Shown here piece by piece: positions 62,026 through 64,000 of a stretch of DNA of 64,000 bases. Position 1 is the stretch's first letter. Every line of letters starts with the position of its first letter. The notes under the pieces are model-generated. The model was not told where the DNA came from. It searched no databases and saw nothing but the letters and a program-made list of their open reading frames with translations. A program made the translations under genes and the position numbers. The stretch comes from JAGOTP01 sp964600845 (GTDB lineage: Bacteria; Patescibacteriota; Patescibacteriia; 2-12-FULL-60-25): NCBI GenBank assembly GCA_964600845.1, contig CAZRJW010000003.1, positions 10,040-74,039 of the forward strand, written 5' to 3'.

Positions 62026-62808
62026 GTCTCTAGAGTGGTTCCTCCATTCGGGACAGACGCTCCTTCCATCGCAGTTCCTTTTCACGGTCGCATAAGACCG
62101 TCTCGTGTCGCAGGTAGATAGAACAGGGCCACACCCGTGGCGACAATCTAAGACGCTTTCATCTGTGTTTCGTCGGTTCGTCGTTGTTCTTTCACCGCTC
62201 TTTTGCAGCGCAGGTCGTAGATTTGTTCGTCTCCTTTGTACCTTCGTCGAACCAGTAACCATTGTTAGGCTCGTTTCTGCCCTTCAGCTCTGGAGATCAG
62301 GACTGAGCCTAACAACAGCGTCGCTGCCGACGTCGTTCGCTCTTTTCAGACAAGTGGTAATTTGGGGAATGTCCGCTTCGGCGTTGACGTCCTCCAATCA
62401 GCCCAGACTAGACCTCTCCATCCAATGGAGACACGGACTAGTTCCGTATTCCAGCGGGCCCACAATACCCAAAAGCAAAGATCATACCACAAGGTAACAG
62501 ACACTATGTTGCAGCACTTCACTGTGCTCCATGGAGTTTCCTCTCGGGGAAATACGTCTCGTCGCCGGAGGTCAGGTCTGTAAGCTTGTCTCTACTATCA
62601 CGCTTAGCGTGGTTCGATCGTCCTCGACTCCTAGCACCTCTATGCTAGAGCACTCCTCCCTGGACGCCTCACGGCGACCATAGGATCCCTTCACTGGGAG
62701 TAAGTAAGCTCGCATTCGGCCCTCATCGGCCAAGGCTGCTTGTCGAAAGACATCATGAACCCTCACCGGTTCAAACCTCGTTGTCGGCGTAAAAGCCGCG
62801 TTTCATTT
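62026..62808 (+). ncRNA. Candidate large structured RNA of about 780 bases
   Basis: No supported reading frame, yet many exact stems: ACGGTC/GACCGT (62084-62101), TGTTAGGCTC/GAGCCTAACA (62263-62314), CTCCAT/ATGGAG (62416-62430), AGCAC/GTGCT (62513-62528), TTTCC/GGAAA near 62540, CACGC/GCGTG (62599-62611), CTAGCA/TGCTAG (62631-62648), TCCC/GGGA (62686-62699) and CGGC/GCCG near 62785-62799. No RNase P, tmRNA or SRP signature was found. The 3' end is uncertain; the next gene has its own promoter. Confidence 0.6.
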
Positions 62809-62907
62809 GTCTCCACTACCGTTTCTACGGGGGAGCTCATGGCACGCGGCTCCTTCTTTTCCAAAAAATTTCCTTTCGTACGTCCTCTTTTTTGCAATAC
62901 CCGCTGC

Positions 62908-62936
62908 TTGCTGATCTTTCCAAAAAATCGTAGAAT
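62908..62936 (+). promoter_or_regulatory. Promoter of the DksA/TraR-type gene
   Basis: TTGCTG (62908-62913), 17 bases, TAGAAT (62931-62936); the ATG is 13 bases further on, so the leader is very short. Confidence 0.6.
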
Positions 62937-62949
62937 AACTGAAACCCAT

Positions 62950-63333
62950 ATGCTTAACCCAGATCTCGTCGCCAAGTTCAAAGAACAGCTCGAACAGATG
63001 AAAACCTCCCTCGAGGCAGATTTGGCTGAAGTTGCCGAAAAGAAGAACGGAAAGAACAACAGCTCAACCTTTAGTGCCGTCTATCCAGAGGGTGGGAGCA
63101 ATTCCGAAGATGACAACGCCAAAGAAATTTCGCAGTATGCGGATGAATTATCTTTGATCGGAGAACTCGAGACGCAATTACGTGACGTTGTGAAAGCTCT
63201 TGAGTCAGTCGCTAAGGGAACCTACGGTGCCTGTAAGTACTGTGGCCAAGATATTGACCTGAAGCGTCTCGAAGCCCGCCCCCACTCGTCGTCATGCGTC
63301 AGCTGCAAGAAGATGCTCACGCAGGAGCTGTAA
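62950..63333 (+). CDS. DksA/TraR-type zinc-finger protein
   Basis: 127 residues. A helical hairpin (about 1-75) is followed by the zinc finger CKYCGQDIDLKRLEARPHSSSCVSC with four Cys. DksA-like proteins bind the secondary channel of RNA polymerase. The acidic tip residues of true DksA are not obvious, so this is a TraR/YteA-type relative. The frame is open to 62740, but that part lies in the structured RNA. lspA follows 15 bases later. Confidence 0.93.
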   Translation: MLNPDLVAKFKEQLEQMKTSLEADLAEVAEKKNGKNNSSTFSAVYPEGGSNSEDDNAKEISQYADELSLIGELETQLRDVVKALESVAKGTYGACKYCGQDIDLKRLEARPHSSSCVSCKKMLTQEL

Positions 63334-63348
63334 ACCGATTCACGCCCA

Positions 63349-63816
63349 ATGCACGCGTCCGTACGCGGAACAATCTATCTCCTCATCGGAGGTATGTTTG
63401 TTTTTAGCCTTGACCAGCTCTGCAAGTACTATTTTTTTGAACACGATCACCCTTTTGCGTTTCTCGGGGGCTGGATCCAATCCGTCCATCACCAGAACTA
63501 TGGCATCGCATTCAATCTTCCGATTCCGCAGTGGCTCATTTTAACGATTACACTTATCGCCTGTATCGGCGTGCTTGTGTTGTTTGTACGAACACGCGCA
63601 ACAAAACAGACATGGCTCCCCTTCTTTCTCGGTCTTCTGTTAGGAGGCGCTCTGGGAAATGGTGTTGATCGCTGGTCTCTTGGGTTTGTGCGTGACTGGC
63701 TCCTCCTCTGGCACCTATCTGCGATCAATATCGCCGATATCGGGGTGCTCGCTGGACTCCTCGGAACCGTTCTTCTCTCTCAAAAAGCGCTCCCCGAGCA
63801 AGACGCTGGTCGTTAG
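63349..63816 (+). CDS. lspA: Lipoprotein signal peptidase (signal peptidase II)
   Basis: 155 residues with four membrane helices. The two conserved blocks are NYGIAFN and GNGVDRWSLGFVRDWLLL...SAINIADIGV, which hold the two catalytic aspartates (DR and AD). It removes signal peptides from lipoproteins, such as the predicted lipoprotein at 15.0-15.8 kb. Pairing with a DksA/TraR gene is frequent in bacteria. Confidence 0.95.
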   Translation: MHASVRGTIYLLIGGMFVFSLDQLCKYYFFEHDHPFAFLGGWIQSVHHQNYGIAFNLPIPQWLILTITLIACIGVLVLFVRTRATKQTWLPFFLGLLLGGALGNGVDRWSLGFVRDWLLLWHLSAINIADIGVLAGLLGTVLLSQKALPEQDAGR

Positions 63817-63866
63817 TGCGCTTTTCTCTCTAGACAAGTTCGTCGATCCGTGGAACGGGGTAGTAT

Positions 63867-64000
63867 ATGCCCTCTCGCGTAAAGACCGCTTCAATCCTCG
63901 GACTTGAAGCGCACATGGTGGAAGTGGAAGCCGACATTTCATCCGGTTTACCAAACTTTTTTATTGTCGGACTCCCTGATACCGCCATCCAAGAAGCGAA
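63867..64000 (+). CDS. comM: Mg-chelatase-like ATPase ComM/YifB, N-terminal part
   Basis: The first 44 residues of a gene cut by the window edge, read directly from the ATG at 63867: MPSRVKTASILGLEAHMVEV then EADISSGLPNFFIVGLPDTA. This is the N-terminal domain of YifB/ComM, a helicase-like ATPase that aids branch migration of incoming DNA during transformation. Partial. Confidence 0.92.
   Translation, partial: MPSRVKTASILGLEAHMVEVEADISSGLPNFFIVGLPDTAIQEA

Noticed and set aside
62105..62497. Open frame of 130 codons in the candidate RNA at 62 kb
   Set aside because: Ser/Thr/Arg-rich composition, no ribosome site, and the sequence is dominated by inverted repeats.
62740..62949. N-terminal extension of the DksA-type protein
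   Set aside because: The extra 70 residues do not resemble the family, and a promoter with -10 at 62931 lies inside.
1..64000. CRISPR array, insertion sequence or prophage
   Set aside because: No regularly spaced repeats, no transposase, integrase or phage structural gene could be recognised.

Overview
The window looks like a contig from a bacterium of the Patescibacteria (Candidate Phyla Radiation). The lineage is inferred from several things together: compact spacing, short or absent 5' leaders on many housekeeping genes, a ComEC without its metallo-beta-lactamase domain, paired LemA/TPM surface proteins, an ECF sigma factor coupled to a membrane-anchored alpha-2-macroglobulin, and many unrecognisable proteins. 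I cannot name the phylum from sequence alone. There is no rRNA, CRISPR array, transposase or integrase, and one tRNA (Leu, TAA). A 100-base run of N at 2594-2693 splits the macroglobulin gene. Layout: 1-7.2 kb holds a hypothetical gene, an AmmeMemoRadiSam B (Memo) protein, the macroglobulin and its sigma factor, all on the minus strand. 7.2-12.1 kb holds two TPM proteins around tRNA-Leu, LemA, FolC, two very small ORFs and DedA. 12.2-15 kb holds ruvB, a small membrane protein and a bacterial PH-domain protein. 16.5-20.6 kb is a complete class I ribonucleotide reductase operon (nrdAB) behind two NrdR boxes and a DnaA box. 21.3-30.4 kb holds a coiled-coil pair, gyrA, an MBL-fold protein, ruvC, yebC and an Ig-like secreted protein. 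30.4-37.9 kb is rpoB-rpoC. 38-44.9 kb has a sugar nucleotidyltransferase, ftsK, a RodZ-like protein and recA. 47.8-52.9 kb has comEC and an unusually long leuS. 55.7-60.6 kb has rpsO, an NYN nuclease and pnp. The right end has a DksA/TraR zinc-finger gene, lspA and the start of comM.

Two things stand out. First, leuS encodes a leucyl-tRNA synthetase of 1237 residues with two extra enzyme-like domains spliced into it: an ITPase/Ham1-like domain inside the editing (CP1) region and an RBBP9-like alpha/beta hydrolase, with an intact Ser-Asp-His set, inside the second zinc region.

Second, the housekeeping backbone is interrupted by eleven genes of a different style: 15.0, 16.0, 20.7, 26.5, 39.9, 45.1, 53.0, 53.7, 54.9, 56.1 and 56.9 kb. 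They are visibly richer in G+C, nearly all unrecognisable, and most carry their own sigma-70 promoter, strong Shine-Dalgarno site and hairpin terminator. Two of them (39.9 and 45.1 kb) lie behind leaders of about 400-580 bases full of hairpins. Two neighbouring ones are bounded by a 100-base repeat whose hairpin keeps its pairing while its sequence changes. Many host genes instead have a -10 box 7-13 bases before the start codon and little or no Shine-Dalgarno sequence.

The long gene-free stretches at 39.0-39.9 and 61.9-62.9 kb each begin with a good promoter and contain many exact inverted repeats. I interpret them as structured RNAs of unknown family. They do not show the RNase P, tmRNA or SRP signature sequences I looked for by eye.
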